Below, piece after piece: positions 1-8,087 of a DNA stretch of 64,000 nt. Numbering within the stretch: the first letter of the stretch is position 1; each line of letters starts with the position of its first letter. The stretch is from Methylophilus sp. Leaf416 (lineage in GTDB: Bacteria; Pseudomonadota; Gammaproteobacteria; Burkholderiales; Methylophilaceae). Both the position numbers and the translations under genes were made by a program. The stretch covers positions 186,322 through 250,321 of the forward strand of contig NZ_LMQS01000005.1 in the NCBI RefSeq assembly GCF_001424665.1, given 5' to 3'. The notes under the pieces are model-generated. The model saw only the letters and a program-made list of their open reading frames with translations. It was not told where the DNA came from and made no database searches.

Positions 1-89
1 AAAAGCTTGTATGGATGGGGCGTGCTTAAGTCAAATGTTAGATAGTGATTGCGTGGGTAAAGACAAGCTTAGATAAAGCAAATATCCCA

Positions 90-1244
90 TCAATCAAAAT
101 TAAACGTAAATTGCTCTGAGGCTTTACTTGCCTGGACACCAGGCCGTTCAAGGCCGCTGGCTTTTACACCAAGCAAACGTATCGTGCGATTAAGATCTAT
201 GCGCTTTAAACATTTGCCCGCAGCCCGGCGTATCGATTGTGCATCTGCGATCGGTTTGGGTAGCGTCAGGTCACGGGTGACTGTTTTAAAATCATCGAAA
301 CGCAGCTTGAGGCCTATCTTGCGGCAGACATAGCCTTTACGTTGCAGGTCATCCGCGACACGCTCACACAAATGGGTAAAGCTTGCACTCAAAGTTTGCT
401 TGTCGCGCACTGCATGCAGGTTTTGTTCAAAGGTTGTTTCGCGGCTCATGGAAACCGGCTCGCTCTCGGTTACGACCGGCCGGTCATCCAGCCCGCGAGA
501 GACGCGATAGAGCCATTTACCGTAACTTTGTCCAAAATGTGAGATCAGCCAGGCTTCATGCAGTGTGGCAATCTCACCAATCGTGTGGATTCCCAGTGAC
601 TCAAGCTTGGCGCTGGCTTTAGGGCCTATGCCATTGATTTTGCGTGCCGGCATGGGCCATATACGGGAAGGCAGATCGTCCATGCTGATAATGGTGATGC
701 CATCCGGTTTTTGGATATCGGAACAAAGTTTGGCTAATAACTTATTGGGCGCAATGCCGACAGAGCAAGTGAGGCTGGTGGCCTCCAATACGGCCGCCTT
801 TAGCCTTTTTGCGATAGTCAGGGAATCCTCATCCAGCATGGTGATATCCACATAGACTTCATCAATGCCAATATCTTGAATGACCGGGCTGATCGACTGT
901 ATAGCCTCTTTAAATAGCCTTGAATAGCGACGATATAAATTAAAATTGACAGGCAGGATAATCGCATCTGGCGCCAGTTTGGCAGCACGCATGGTAGGCA
1001 TGGCAGAATGCAAGCCCAGCGCGCGGGCTTCGTAAGTGGCAGTGGTTAACACGCCACGGCCGACATAATCCCGCAGTCGCGAGAAAATATGCGTGCCATC
1101 ATCATTCAATTTAGGGGTATCCGAAGCGCGTCCGCCTACCACTACCGGCAAACCGCGGAGTTCCGGATATTGTGATAATTCGCAGGAAGCAAAAAATGCG
1201 TCCATATCGATATGCGCAATCCGGCGTGAATTTGCATCGCTCAT
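90..1244 (-). CDS. dinB: DNA polymerase IV (Y-family translesion polymerase)
   Basis: Error-prone polymerase that extends past lesions or misaligned primers; cytoplasmic, recruited by the beta clamp. The N-terminal palm motif HIDMDAFFA places a catalytic Asp at residue 13, and GIDEVYVD places Asp128/Glu129, the other metal ligands. A helix-hairpin-helix segment (KINGIGPKASAKLESLGI, about 203-220) follows, then the little-finger domain. The last residues (EQFTFNFD) resemble a clamp-binding peptide. Length, 384 residues, is slightly above the usual 350-ish because about 20 extra residues sit between PVVVGG and GVLTTATYEAR. It is a single gene reading away from the tRNA. Identity is clear from motifs; the insertion is unusual compared with E. 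coli DinB. Confidence 0.93.
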   Translation of the reverse strand: MSDANSRRIAHIDMDAFFASCELSQYPELRGLPVVVGGRASDTPKLNDDGTHIFSRLRDYVGRGVLTTATYEARALGLHSAMPTMRAAKLAPDAIILPVNFNLYRRYSRLFKEAIQSISPVIQDIGIDEVYVDITMLDEDSLTIAKRLKAAVLEATSLTCSVGIAPNKLLAKLCSDIQKPDGITIISMDDLPSRIWPMPARKINGIGPKASAKLESLGIHTIGEIATLHEAWLISHFGQSYGKWLYRVSRGLDDRPVVTESEPVSMSRETTFEQNLHAVRDKQTLSASFTHLCERVADDLQRKGYVCRKIGLKLRFDDFKTVTRDLTLPKPIADAQSIRRAAGKCLKRIDLNRTIRLLGVKASGLERPGVQASKASEQFTFNFD

Positions 1245-1571
1245 GCTTAGCTGTAAAAAACTGAAATCATTCGAGCGAATTGTAGCGTTTTTAAAACCGG
1301 TTTAATGTAGGAATATTGAATTAAAACTAATTCGCGATGAGCAAATATTTCAAAAAATATGAATGAAATAAAAAAACTTGCGAATGACGAAACAGAAGTG
1401 ATGTTGTCGAATTTCTACCTGTAGTAAAACGGTAGATATTGGAAAGAGTGTTAAACTGACATTATGTTGTCTCAACACAGTCAGAATAAATTTTATGCGG
1501 GTAGTTTTTTTGGGTAGCTTAAAACAAAAAAATCCTAAGTTATTACTAACAAAGGATTATTTTATTCTTTA
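1245..1571. other. Non-coding spacer between dinB and tRNA-Leu
   Basis: About 330 AT-rich bases without a convincing gene on either strand. It holds the tRNA-Leu terminator at its right end. Small inverted repeats are visible: AAACCGGTTT at 1294-1303, and a CTACC/GGTAG pair around 1418-1433. The dinB promoter must lie here on the minus strand, but I see no good -35/-10 pair and no complete LexA box. Confidence 0.5.
1524..1559 (-). terminator. Intrinsic terminator of tRNA-Leu
   Basis: Read on the minus strand, AATCCT pairs with AGGATT across a loop of about 16 bases and is followed by seven to eight T residues. It lies just past the 3' end of the tRNA gene. Confidence 0.65.
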
Positions 1572-1656
1572 TGGTGCCCAAGAGAGGACTCGAACCTCCA
1601 CGTCGTTAAACACTAATACCTGAAACTAGCGCGTCTACCAATTCCGCCACCTGGGC
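1572..1656 (-). tRNA. tRNA-Leu(CAG)
   Basis: An 85-base class II tRNA with the 3' CCA encoded. The acceptor strands GCCCAGG and CTTGGGC pair imperfectly at one position. The D-arm contains GGCGGAATTGGTAGACGC, as in bacterial leucine tRNAs. The anticodon loop TTTCAGGT gives CAG, which reads CUG. A short variable arm (TGTTTAACGACG) precedes the T-arm GGTTCGAGTCC. CUG is a heavily used leucine codon in the neighbouring genes. Confidence 0.95.
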
Positions 1657-1670
1657 TAAAGAAGCTGTGC

Positions 1671-1698
1671 ATTTTAAAGGAAGAATTAATATTGTCAA
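1671..1698 (-). promoter_or_regulatory. Sigma70-type promoter of tRNA-Leu
   Basis: On the minus strand a perfect TTGACA (1693-1698) is followed after 16 bases by TAAAAT (1671-1676), five of six matches to the -10 consensus. The predicted start near 1664 lies about 8 bases before the mature tRNA 5' end. The -35 box overlaps the TTG start codon region of the divergent rnr gene. Confidence 0.65.
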
Positions 1699-4154
1699 CA
1701 AGAAAAACTAAAACGCCTCTGCGGGCAAATGACCCGCAGGCGCAACGCGAAGCCGAGTTATATCAAACACCGTTACCAAGCCGTGAGCTGGTTCTGCAGC
1801 TTCTTTCCGATCAGGGTGTTCCCCTCAGTGCAGACCAGATATACCTGTTGCTAGACATCAGCCATGATGAGCGCGATAACTTTAACCGCCGCCTGGGCGC
1901 GATGGAGCGTGATGGTCAGTTAATGCGCAATCGTAAAAACGCGTTTTGCCTGCCGGACAAGATACATTTAATCGCCGGCACTATTTTCGGCCATACCGAT
2001 GGTTTTGGTTTTTTAGTACCGGATGACAAGACCAAGCATCCTGAGGATATTTTCCTGGGCCCGAAAGAAATGACCATGGTGATGCACGGTGACCGCGCCA
2101 TGGTGAGGCTGGCCGGGCTGGATAGAAGAGGCCGCCCGGAGGGCAAGCTGGTTGAAGTGCTGGAACGAGCCAACAAGACGCTTGTAGGCCGCGTTATTCG
2201 CGCACAGGGTGTGACGATTGTGGCAGCAGAAGACAAGCGTATCAGCCAGGATATCCTGATTCCTTACCATCTGGATATGGATGCGCAGGTAGGTCAGGTG
2301 GTGACCATTGAGTTAACCGAATATCCTTCCTCACACTCACGGCCTATGGGTAAAGTGGTGGAGATTTTGGGTAACTATGCCGATAGCGGTATGGAAATCG
2401 AGATTGCCTTACGCAAGCACCATTTGCCGCATCAATTCAATCCGGCAGCCATCAAACAGGCTGAGGACTTTCCAAGAACGGTCCAGCCCAAGGATTACAA
2501 AGGCCGCAAGGATTTACGTGATCTAGCGCTGATTACCATTGATGGTGAAACGGCGCGTGACTTTGACGATGCCGTATTTGCCGAGCCGCAAGGCAAAGGC
2601 TGGCGACTGGTGGTGGCGATTGCTGATGTCAGTTTTTACGTGCAGCCTGGCGATGCCCTGGATAAAGAGGCGTTTGACCGCGGTAACTCTGTGTACTTTC
2701 CACGCCGCGTGATTCCGATGTTGCCGGAAGCCTTATCGAATGGCTTGTGCTCGCTGAACCCTGAGGTTGAGCGTTTGTGTATGGTCTGTGATATGCAGAT
2801 TGATGGGCAGGGCGTGGTCAAACAATACCAATTCTATCCTTCAGTGATGCTGTCCAAAGCACGCATGACCTATACCAAGGTATCTGCGTTGCTGCACGAG
2901 GAAGATCCGGCGCTGACCGCAGAATACCAATGGCTGCTACCGCATTTGAATAATCTGAATGGCGTGTTCAAGTTAATGCTGACGCAACGTGAAAAACGCG
3001 GCGCGGTCGAGTTTGAATCCACCGAGACCATGATGGTATTCAATGAAAACGGCAAGATAGACAAGATTGTGCCCGTGGTGCGTAACGACGCGCACAAGCT
3101 GATTGAAGAATGCATGCTGGCTGCCAACGTCTGTGCTGCAGATTTCCTGCTCAAGAACGAACAGACTTGCCTCTATCGTATCCATGAAGGCCCGACGCCG
3201 GAAAAATTGGAAGCCCTGCGCCTGTTTATGGGCGAGTTCGGTTTTGGCGTAGGCGGTGGTGAAAAGCCGCAGGCCAAGGATTACGCGAAACTGATGCAGC
3301 GCATTAAATCGCGTCCTGATGCGCAATTATTGCAAACCGTGATGCTGCGTTCCATGCAGCAAGCAGTCTACAGCCCGGACAATGTCGGCCATTTCGGCCT
3401 GGCTTACGATGCGTATACGCACTTTACTTCACCTATCCGTCGTTATCCGGATTTACTGGTACACCGCGCAATCAAGGCAGTTGTAGAAGGCAAGCGTTAC
3501 CAGGCCAAAGACTGGCATCAACTCGGCACCCATTGCTCGATGACTGAACGCAGGGCCGATGATGCGACACGTGATGTCACCAACTGGCTGAAATGCTTTT
3601 ACATGCAGGACAAAGTCGGCGAAGTGTTTGCCGGCACCGTGGCTGGCGTGACCAGTTTCGGCCTGTTTGTAGCGCTGGATGAAGTCTATGTCGAAGGCTT
3701 GCTGCATGTGACAGACCTTGGAAACGATTACTTTATCCATGACAAAGCCCGCCATGAAATGGTAGGCGAGCGTACCGGTGTTCGTTATCGCCTTGGCGAC
3801 CGGCTGACTGTGAAAGTCGTGCGTGTAGACCTGGAAACCGCCCGCATCGACTTTACCCTGGCAGGGAAAGGCGACGCTTCCGATGCGGGCGCAGAAACTG
3901 AGACAGTTTCAGAAGCCGGAACATCCAGCCCAAGAAGATCGCAGGTAACAGAGGCTCGGGCCAGACCTGCAAGCCCCTATAACGCTGGTAAAACGGGTAA
4001 AGCGACAGGTAATAAAGCGTCATCCAAAGCCAGAGCAGCAACAACATCAGCAAGCTCAGGCAAAGAGGGCGCTGGCAAACCACGTACGGCAAAAGAAAAA
4101 AACCGTCGCTCGGTGCAAAAAAATAAAGGCAAACCCAAGGCGAAAGCCCGATAA
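1692..4154 (+). CDS. rnr: Ribonuclease R (3'-5' exoribonuclease)
   Basis: RNase II-family exonuclease that degrades structured RNA and takes part in rRNA and tRNA quality control. The 820-residue protein has an N-terminal winged-helix segment (about 20-85), cold-shock-like RNA-binding domains, and the RNB catalytic domain with Asp284, Asp290, Asp292 and Asp293 in ITIDGETARDFDDA. The E. coli catalytic aspartates have the same spacing. An S1 domain (GEVFAGTVAGVTSFGLFV, about 640-720) and a Lys/Ala/Ser-rich tail of about 95 residues follow. It starts with TTG at 1692, preceded by AAAGGAAG at good spacing. Only 35 bases separate it from the divergent tRNA, so its own promoter should lie within or beyond the tRNA gene. 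rlmB follows in the same direction, as in other proteobacteria. Confidence 0.96.
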   Translation: MSTRKTKTPLRANDPQAQREAELYQTPLPSRELVLQLLSDQGVPLSADQIYLLLDISHDERDNFNRRLGAMERDGQLMRNRKNAFCLPDKIHLIAGTIFGHTDGFGFLVPDDKTKHPEDIFLGPKEMTMVMHGDRAMVRLAGLDRRGRPEGKLVEVLERANKTLVGRVIRAQGVTIVAAEDKRISQDILIPYHLDMDAQVGQVVTIELTEYPSSHSRPMGKVVEILGNYADSGMEIEIALRKHHLPHQFNPAAIKQAEDFPRTVQPKDYKGRKDLRDLALITIDGETARDFDDAVFAEPQGKGWRLVVAIADVSFYVQPGDALDKEAFDRGNSVYFPRRVIPMLPEALSNGLCSLNPEVERLCMVCDMQIDGQGVVKQYQFYPSVMLSKARMTYTKVSALLHEEDPALTAEYQWLLPHLNNLNGVFKLMLTQREKRGAVEFESTETMMVFNENGKIDKIVPVVRNDAHKLIEECMLAANVCAADFLLKNEQTCLYRIHEGPTPEKLEALRLFMGEFGFGVGGGEKPQAKDYAKLMQRIKSRPDAQLLQTVMLRSMQQAVYSPDNVGHFGLAYDAYTHFTSPIRRYPDLLVHRAIKAVVEGKRYQAKDWHQLGTHCSMTERRADDATRDVTNWLKCFYMQDKVGEVFAGTVAGVTSFGLFVALDEVYVEGLLHVTDLGNDYFIHDKARHEMVGERTGVRYRLGDRLTVKVVRVDLETARIDFTLAGKGDASDAGAETETVSEAGTSSPRRSQVTEARARPASPYNAGKTGKATGNKASSKARAATTSASSGKEGAGKPRTAKEKNRRSVQKNKGKPKAKAR

Positions 4155-4172
4155 TATCGCCTGTGCACATTT

Positions 4173-4205
4173 CGCAAGGTTGTTTCTTATGCGTGCAACC
4201 TTGCG
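4173..4205 (+). terminator. Hairpin between rnr and rlmB (possible weak terminator)
   Basis: A perfect 10-bp stem, CGCAAGGTTG and CAACCTTGCG, closes a 13-base loop just after the rnr stop. No T-run follows, so it could be an mRNA-stabilising or processing hairpin rather than a true terminator. Confidence 0.4.
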
Positions 4206-4286
4206 ATATTCAAACCAGCCCGTGCTTGAACTAATCTGCGCGGCGTTTGGCGTTTGAAATCAGAATTAAATTAATTAGGAGTAACT

Positions 4287-5048
4287 ATGTCAGAAGCCCG
4301 CATTCTGTTTGGTTTTCATGCGGTGTTGAGTCGCATGCGTCAGCATGGCAGCAGCATTCAGGAAATTATCATTGATCAAGACCGGGTAGATGCGCGTATG
4401 CGTGACCTGCTGGAGATGGCCAAGTCACAGAATATTCGCGTGATCCAGTCCGAGCGTAACCGCCTGGACGGATTTATCGGTGCACATGGCCGCCACCAGG
4501 GTGTGATCGCCAGGGTGATTGAAACGCCCATGCCTTATAAGGATATCCACGATATCCTCGAATCAGACCTGGATGAGCCACCTTTCTTTTTAATCCTGGA
4601 TGGTGTGCAGGATCCGCATAACCTGGGTGCCTGTTTGCGTGTTGCAGATGCCATGGGCGTACATGCGATTATTGCGCCTAAAGACCGTTCAGTCGGCTTA
4701 AATGGCACGGTACGTAAAGTCGCCAGTGGCGCCGCTGAAACAGTGCCGTTTATTTCAGTCACCAATCTTGCGCGCACCATGCGTGAGCTCAAAGAAGCGG
4801 GCGTGCATGTAGTCGGCACCACTATGGATGCACCAAGTGAACTGCATAACACCAAATTTGAAGGGCCGATTGCCCTGGTGATGGGGGCTGAAGGCGATGG
4901 CTTGCGCCGCCTGACCCAAGAAACCTGTGACTCACTGATTACTATCCCTATGTTTGGCTCAGTGCAAAGTATGAATGTCAGTGTCGCCAGTGGCATTGCT
5001 TTGTATGAAGTCCGCCGTCAACGCGTGTTGGCCAATCCCCAGAAATAA
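4287..5048 (+). CDS. rlmB: 23S rRNA (guanosine-2'-O-)-methyltransferase RlmB
   Basis: SpoU/TrmH-family enzyme that methylates the ribose of G2251 in the peptidyl-transferase P-loop of 23S rRNA, using S-adenosylmethionine bound in a trefoil knot. The 253-residue protein shows the N-terminal substrate-binding domain (FGFHAVLSRMRQHG) and the three SPOUT motifs: NLGACLRVADAMGV from about 112, MGAEGDGLRRL from about 199, and GSVQSMNVSVASGIALYE from about 224. The ATG is preceded by TTAGGAGTAAC, a good ribosome-binding site. It lies downstream of rnr, a conserved pairing of RNA-metabolism genes. Confidence 0.95.
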   Translation: MSEARILFGFHAVLSRMRQHGSSIQEIIIDQDRVDARMRDLLEMAKSQNIRVIQSERNRLDGFIGAHGRHQGVIARVIETPMPYKDIHDILESDLDEPPFFLILDGVQDPHNLGACLRVADAMGVHAIIAPKDRSVGLNGTVRKVASGAAETVPFISVTNLARTMRELKEAGVHVVGTTMDAPSELHNTKFEGPIALVMGAEGDGLRRLTQETCDSLITIPMFGSVQSMNVSVASGIALYEVRRQRVLANPQK

Positions 5049-5059
5049 GCTTCAGATTC

Positions 5060-6835
5060 ATGATTACTTTAACTGGCCTTTGGCAGCAGTTACGCCGGCA
5101 GTCTCGGCGTTTGTGGTTGGGCCAGTGGCTGGCATTTTGCGGTGCCGCAGTCGCGGTGCCCATCCCGTTGATGATGCCACTGCTGGTCGATGAAGTCCTG
5201 TTAAATCAACCTGGTAAACTCACCCAGACTCTTTCCCAGTGGCTCCCGCCAACATGGATGGGGCCTATCGCTATTATAGCCTGTGTGACGCTGTTCACTA
5301 TTTGTTTACGTCTTGGCAGTGTATTGCTCGGTGTGGCTACCACCCGCATTTTTGTCAGTTTATCCAAGCAGGTCACATTAGGCGTTCGGCAAACGCTGCT
5401 CGACAAGTTGTCACGCATCCGCATGCAGGTATATGAAAGCCTGGGGGCAGGGCAAATCACCGCGCGCCTGCTGACGGATATTGAAACACTGGATAAATTC
5501 CTCGGTGAGACCATTGCCAAAGTGCTGGTTGCCGTATTGAGTGTGATTGGTGTCGCTGTGGTTTTACTATGGATGCACTGGCAACTGGCCTTGATTATTC
5601 TGCTGCTTAACCCTTTTGTCATTGCGCTGACCATGGTGCTGGGTAAAAAGGTCAAGTTATGGAAACAGCGCGAAAATAATGCGTTTGAAGTGTTGTCGCA
5701 ATCAGTCAGCGAGACGCTGGAAGTGATGCAACAGCTTCGCGCCAGCAATAGTGATAAACGCTTCCTCGAACAAGCCAAGCAAGCCGCGGAAGCGGTCAGG
5801 GAAGCCGCTACCGCTTCCGGCTGGAAATCAGATGCTTTATCCCGCTTGTCATTTGGAGTATTCCTGTTTGGCTTCGAGATTTTCCGTGCCGTCGCCATGT
5901 TGATGGTGGTGTTTTCGGATTTGTCAGTCGGCCAAATGATCGCCGTGTTCGGCTATTTATGGTTCATGATGGGGCCGGTACAGGAACTGCTCAATGTGCA
6001 ATTTTCCTACTATGCAGCCAAAGCGGCTCTGAGCAGGATTAACCAGGTACTGGAAGCAGATGAAGAGCCGCATTATCCGGCAGCAGTAAAAGGTTTCACT
6101 GACCAACAGCCCGCCGCCATTACGCTAAAACAGGTGACGTTCGCCTATGGGGAGGGTGACCCGATACTTGATCAGGTCAGCCTGGATATTGCGCCGGGGG
6201 AGCAGGTCGCCCTGGTTGGAGTTTCCGGTGCAGGAAAGTCTACCCTGGTGCAATTGCTACTCGGCTTGTATGCGCCTAACCATGGACAGATTTTGTTTAA
6301 TGGAAAATCGATAGAGCAATTAGGCTATGCGCAGGTGCGTGAGCATGTGGGTGTAGTACTGCAACATCCCATGTTATTCAATGATAGCGTGCGGCAAAAC
6401 CTTTCCATGCAACAGGCTTATTCTGATGATGAGTTATGGCAGGTACTTGAAGTAGCCCAGTTGGCGCAATTTGTCCGTGATTTGCCAGAGCGGCTGGATT
6501 CGCAACTTGGACGTAGTGGCGTGCGCTTGTCAGGTGGACAGCGACAGCGGCTGGCGATTGCGCGCATGATGCTCAAGCAGCCGCAAGTTGTTATCCTCGA
6601 TGAAGCGACGTCTATGCTGGATACACACACTGAAGCCATGCTACATGCGGCTATGCATGTGTTCTTGCGTGGCCGTACCACGATTACCATCGCACATCGT
6701 TTGTCCGCCGTGAAAGAAGCTGATCGTGTACTGGTGTTTGATGCTGGCCGTATTATTGAAGAAGGCCAGCATGCGACATTGGTTAACCAGGCGGGTAGTG
6801 TTTACCAGCGCTTGTATGGTCAGCAAACAGCCTGA
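5060..6835 (+). CDS. ABC exporter, fused permease and ATPase (MsbA/MdlB-like)
   Basis: Half-transporter that probably works as a homodimer in the inner membrane; substrate unknown (lipid, peptide or drug). Residues 1-320 form a type I exporter membrane domain with about six hydrophobic segments. The ATPase half has Walker A GVSGAGKST (from 387), the signature LSGGQRQRLA (from 490), Walker B VVILDEAT (Asp514/Glu515) and the switch histidine in IAHRLS. Length (591) fits MsbA-type proteins. It begins 11 bases after rlmB, without a strong Shine-Dalgarno, so it may be translated from a joint transcript. I cannot separate MsbA from other lipid or multidrug exporters by sequence reading alone. Confidence 0.88.
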   Translation: MITLTGLWQQLRRQSRRLWLGQWLAFCGAAVAVPIPLMMPLLVDEVLLNQPGKLTQTLSQWLPPTWMGPIAIIACVTLFTICLRLGSVLLGVATTRIFVSLSKQVTLGVRQTLLDKLSRIRMQVYESLGAGQITARLLTDIETLDKFLGETIAKVLVAVLSVIGVAVVLLWMHWQLALIILLLNPFVIALTMVLGKKVKLWKQRENNAFEVLSQSVSETLEVMQQLRASNSDKRFLEQAKQAAEAVREAATASGWKSDALSRLSFGVFLFGFEIFRAVAMLMVVFSDLSVGQMIAVFGYLWFMMGPVQELLNVQFSYYAAKAALSRINQVLEADEEPHYPAAVKGFTDQQPAAITLKQVTFAYGEGDPILDQVSLDIAPGEQVALVGVSGAGKSTLVQLLLGLYAPNHGQILFNGKSIEQLGYAQVREHVGVVLQHPMLFNDSVRQNLSMQQAYSDDELWQVLEVAQLAQFVRDLPERLDSQLGRSGVRLSGGQRQRLAIARMMLKQPQVVILDEATSMLDTHTEAMLHAAMHVFLRGRTTITIAHRLSAVKEADRVLVFDAGRIIEEGQHATLVNQAGSVYQRLYGQQTA

Positions 6836-7004
6836 TTCATGCAAACAGGCTTGCCCGGATTGAAAGGCCAGGCCTTACTGTCGTTCATTATTACGTTAAG
6901 CGAAACAGTGTATTGATTTCCCGCTAGTTTTTCTTAAATTCTTATCCGGTTACATTGAGTCATCCCGAATTTCTTCGGTTATCGACCTCAATGACAAAGG
7001 ATAA

Positions 7005-8006
7005 ATGATGAACTACACAAAATTTAAAATTGCTGTGCAAATTCCAGTATTACTGGCTGCGCTAATGACTTCATCAGTTTTGCCAGTGTATCAGGCAACG
7101 GCGGCAGAAACATCAACGCAAGCTATCCAGAATGAAACGGCTGTTTCATATCACACGGTATTCGTCGATGGCGTGAAAGTATTCTACCGCGAAGCAGGGC
7201 CTAAAAATGCGCCTACAATCCTGCTTTTGCATGGCTTTCCAACCTCGTCACATATGTTCCGCAATCTTATACCGCAACTAGCTGACCGTTATCACGTCAT
7301 CGCGCCTGATTATCCCGGCTATGGTCAAAGCGATCAGCCAGCCATGGATAAGTTCAGTTATAGCTTCGACAACCTGGCTGCAGTAGTAGACAAATTGACC
7401 ACCAAGATCGGTTTAAGCAACTATACCCTCTATGTACAGGATTATGGCGCACCTATCGGTTACCGCCTGGCTGCTGCACACCCGGAAAAAATCACTGCAA
7501 TCGTTGTGCAAAACGGTAATGCATATCAAGAGGGGATAGATAATCCGTTCTGGGAGCCGATCAAAGCCTACTGGAAAGATAAAACAGAAGCTAATGCAGC
7601 CAAGCTGCGCCCGCTGCTGGAAATTGGCGCTACCAAATGGCAATACACGGAGGGCTTTCGTGACCCGGCTAGGCATGTGAGCCCTGATACATGGGTAATA
7701 GACCAGGCCTACCTTGATCGCCCTGGAAACAAGGATATTCAAGTTGAGATGTTCTATAGCTACGGGACGAATCCTCCGCTTTACCCGGCATGGCAAGCGT
7801 ATTTCCGTAAACATCAACCACCCATGTTGATAGTCTGGGGTAAGAACGACAAAATCTTTCCGGCTGCCGGGGCAACGCCTTACCTGCGTGATCTACCTAA
7901 TGCTGAATTGCACCTGCTCGATAGCGGTCACTTTGCTCTGGAAGAGGATGGCGAGGAAATCGGCAAGTTAATGCACAATTTCCTTGATCGTAAAGTCAAA
8001 CGCTAA
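7005..8006 (+). CDS. Exported alpha/beta hydrolase of the haloalkane dehalogenase/epoxide hydrolase type
   Basis: Soluble alpha/beta-fold hydrolase, probably periplasmic. A Sec signal peptide runs to about Ala34 (PVYQATAA then ETST). The oxyanion-hole motif is HGFPTSS (from 76). The nucleophile elbow reads VQDYGAP with Asp146 in place of Ser, as in haloalkane dehalogenases and epoxide hydrolases (usual form VxDWG). Later come IVWGKNDK (acid) and GHFALEE (catalytic His). Length is 333. It begins after AAAGGATAA at one of two adjacent ATG codons. It stands alone and ends at a strong palindrome facing the next gene. The true substrate cannot be read from sequence. Confidence 0.85.
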   Translation: MMNYTKFKIAVQIPVLLAALMTSSVLPVYQATAAETSTQAIQNETAVSYHTVFVDGVKVFYREAGPKNAPTILLLHGFPTSSHMFRNLIPQLADRYHVIAPDYPGYGQSDQPAMDKFSYSFDNLAAVVDKLTTKIGLSNYTLYVQDYGAPIGYRLAAAHPEKITAIVVQNGNAYQEGIDNPFWEPIKAYWKDKTEANAAKLRPLLEIGATKWQYTEGFRDPARHVSPDTWVIDQAYLDRPGNKDIQVEMFYSYGTNPPLYPAWQAYFRKHQPPMLIVWGKNDKIFPAAGATPYLRDLPNAELHLLDSGHFALEEDGEEIGKLMHNFLDRKVKR

Positions 8007-8011
8007 AAATG

Positions 8012-8048
8012 CAATGAGCGGAAAATATTAATTATTTTCCGCTCATTG
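8012..8048. terminator. Bidirectional terminator palindrome
   Basis: A perfect 16-bp inverted repeat (CAATGAGCGGAAAATA and its complement) with a five-base loop lies between two convergent genes. On the minus strand it is followed by TTTTT, so it should stop the leftward lipoprotein transcript best; on the plus strand the T-run is short. Confidence 0.75.
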
Positions 8049-8087
8049 TTTGGATTCTAGATAAAGGGGGAAGCGACCAGTCTGCGC

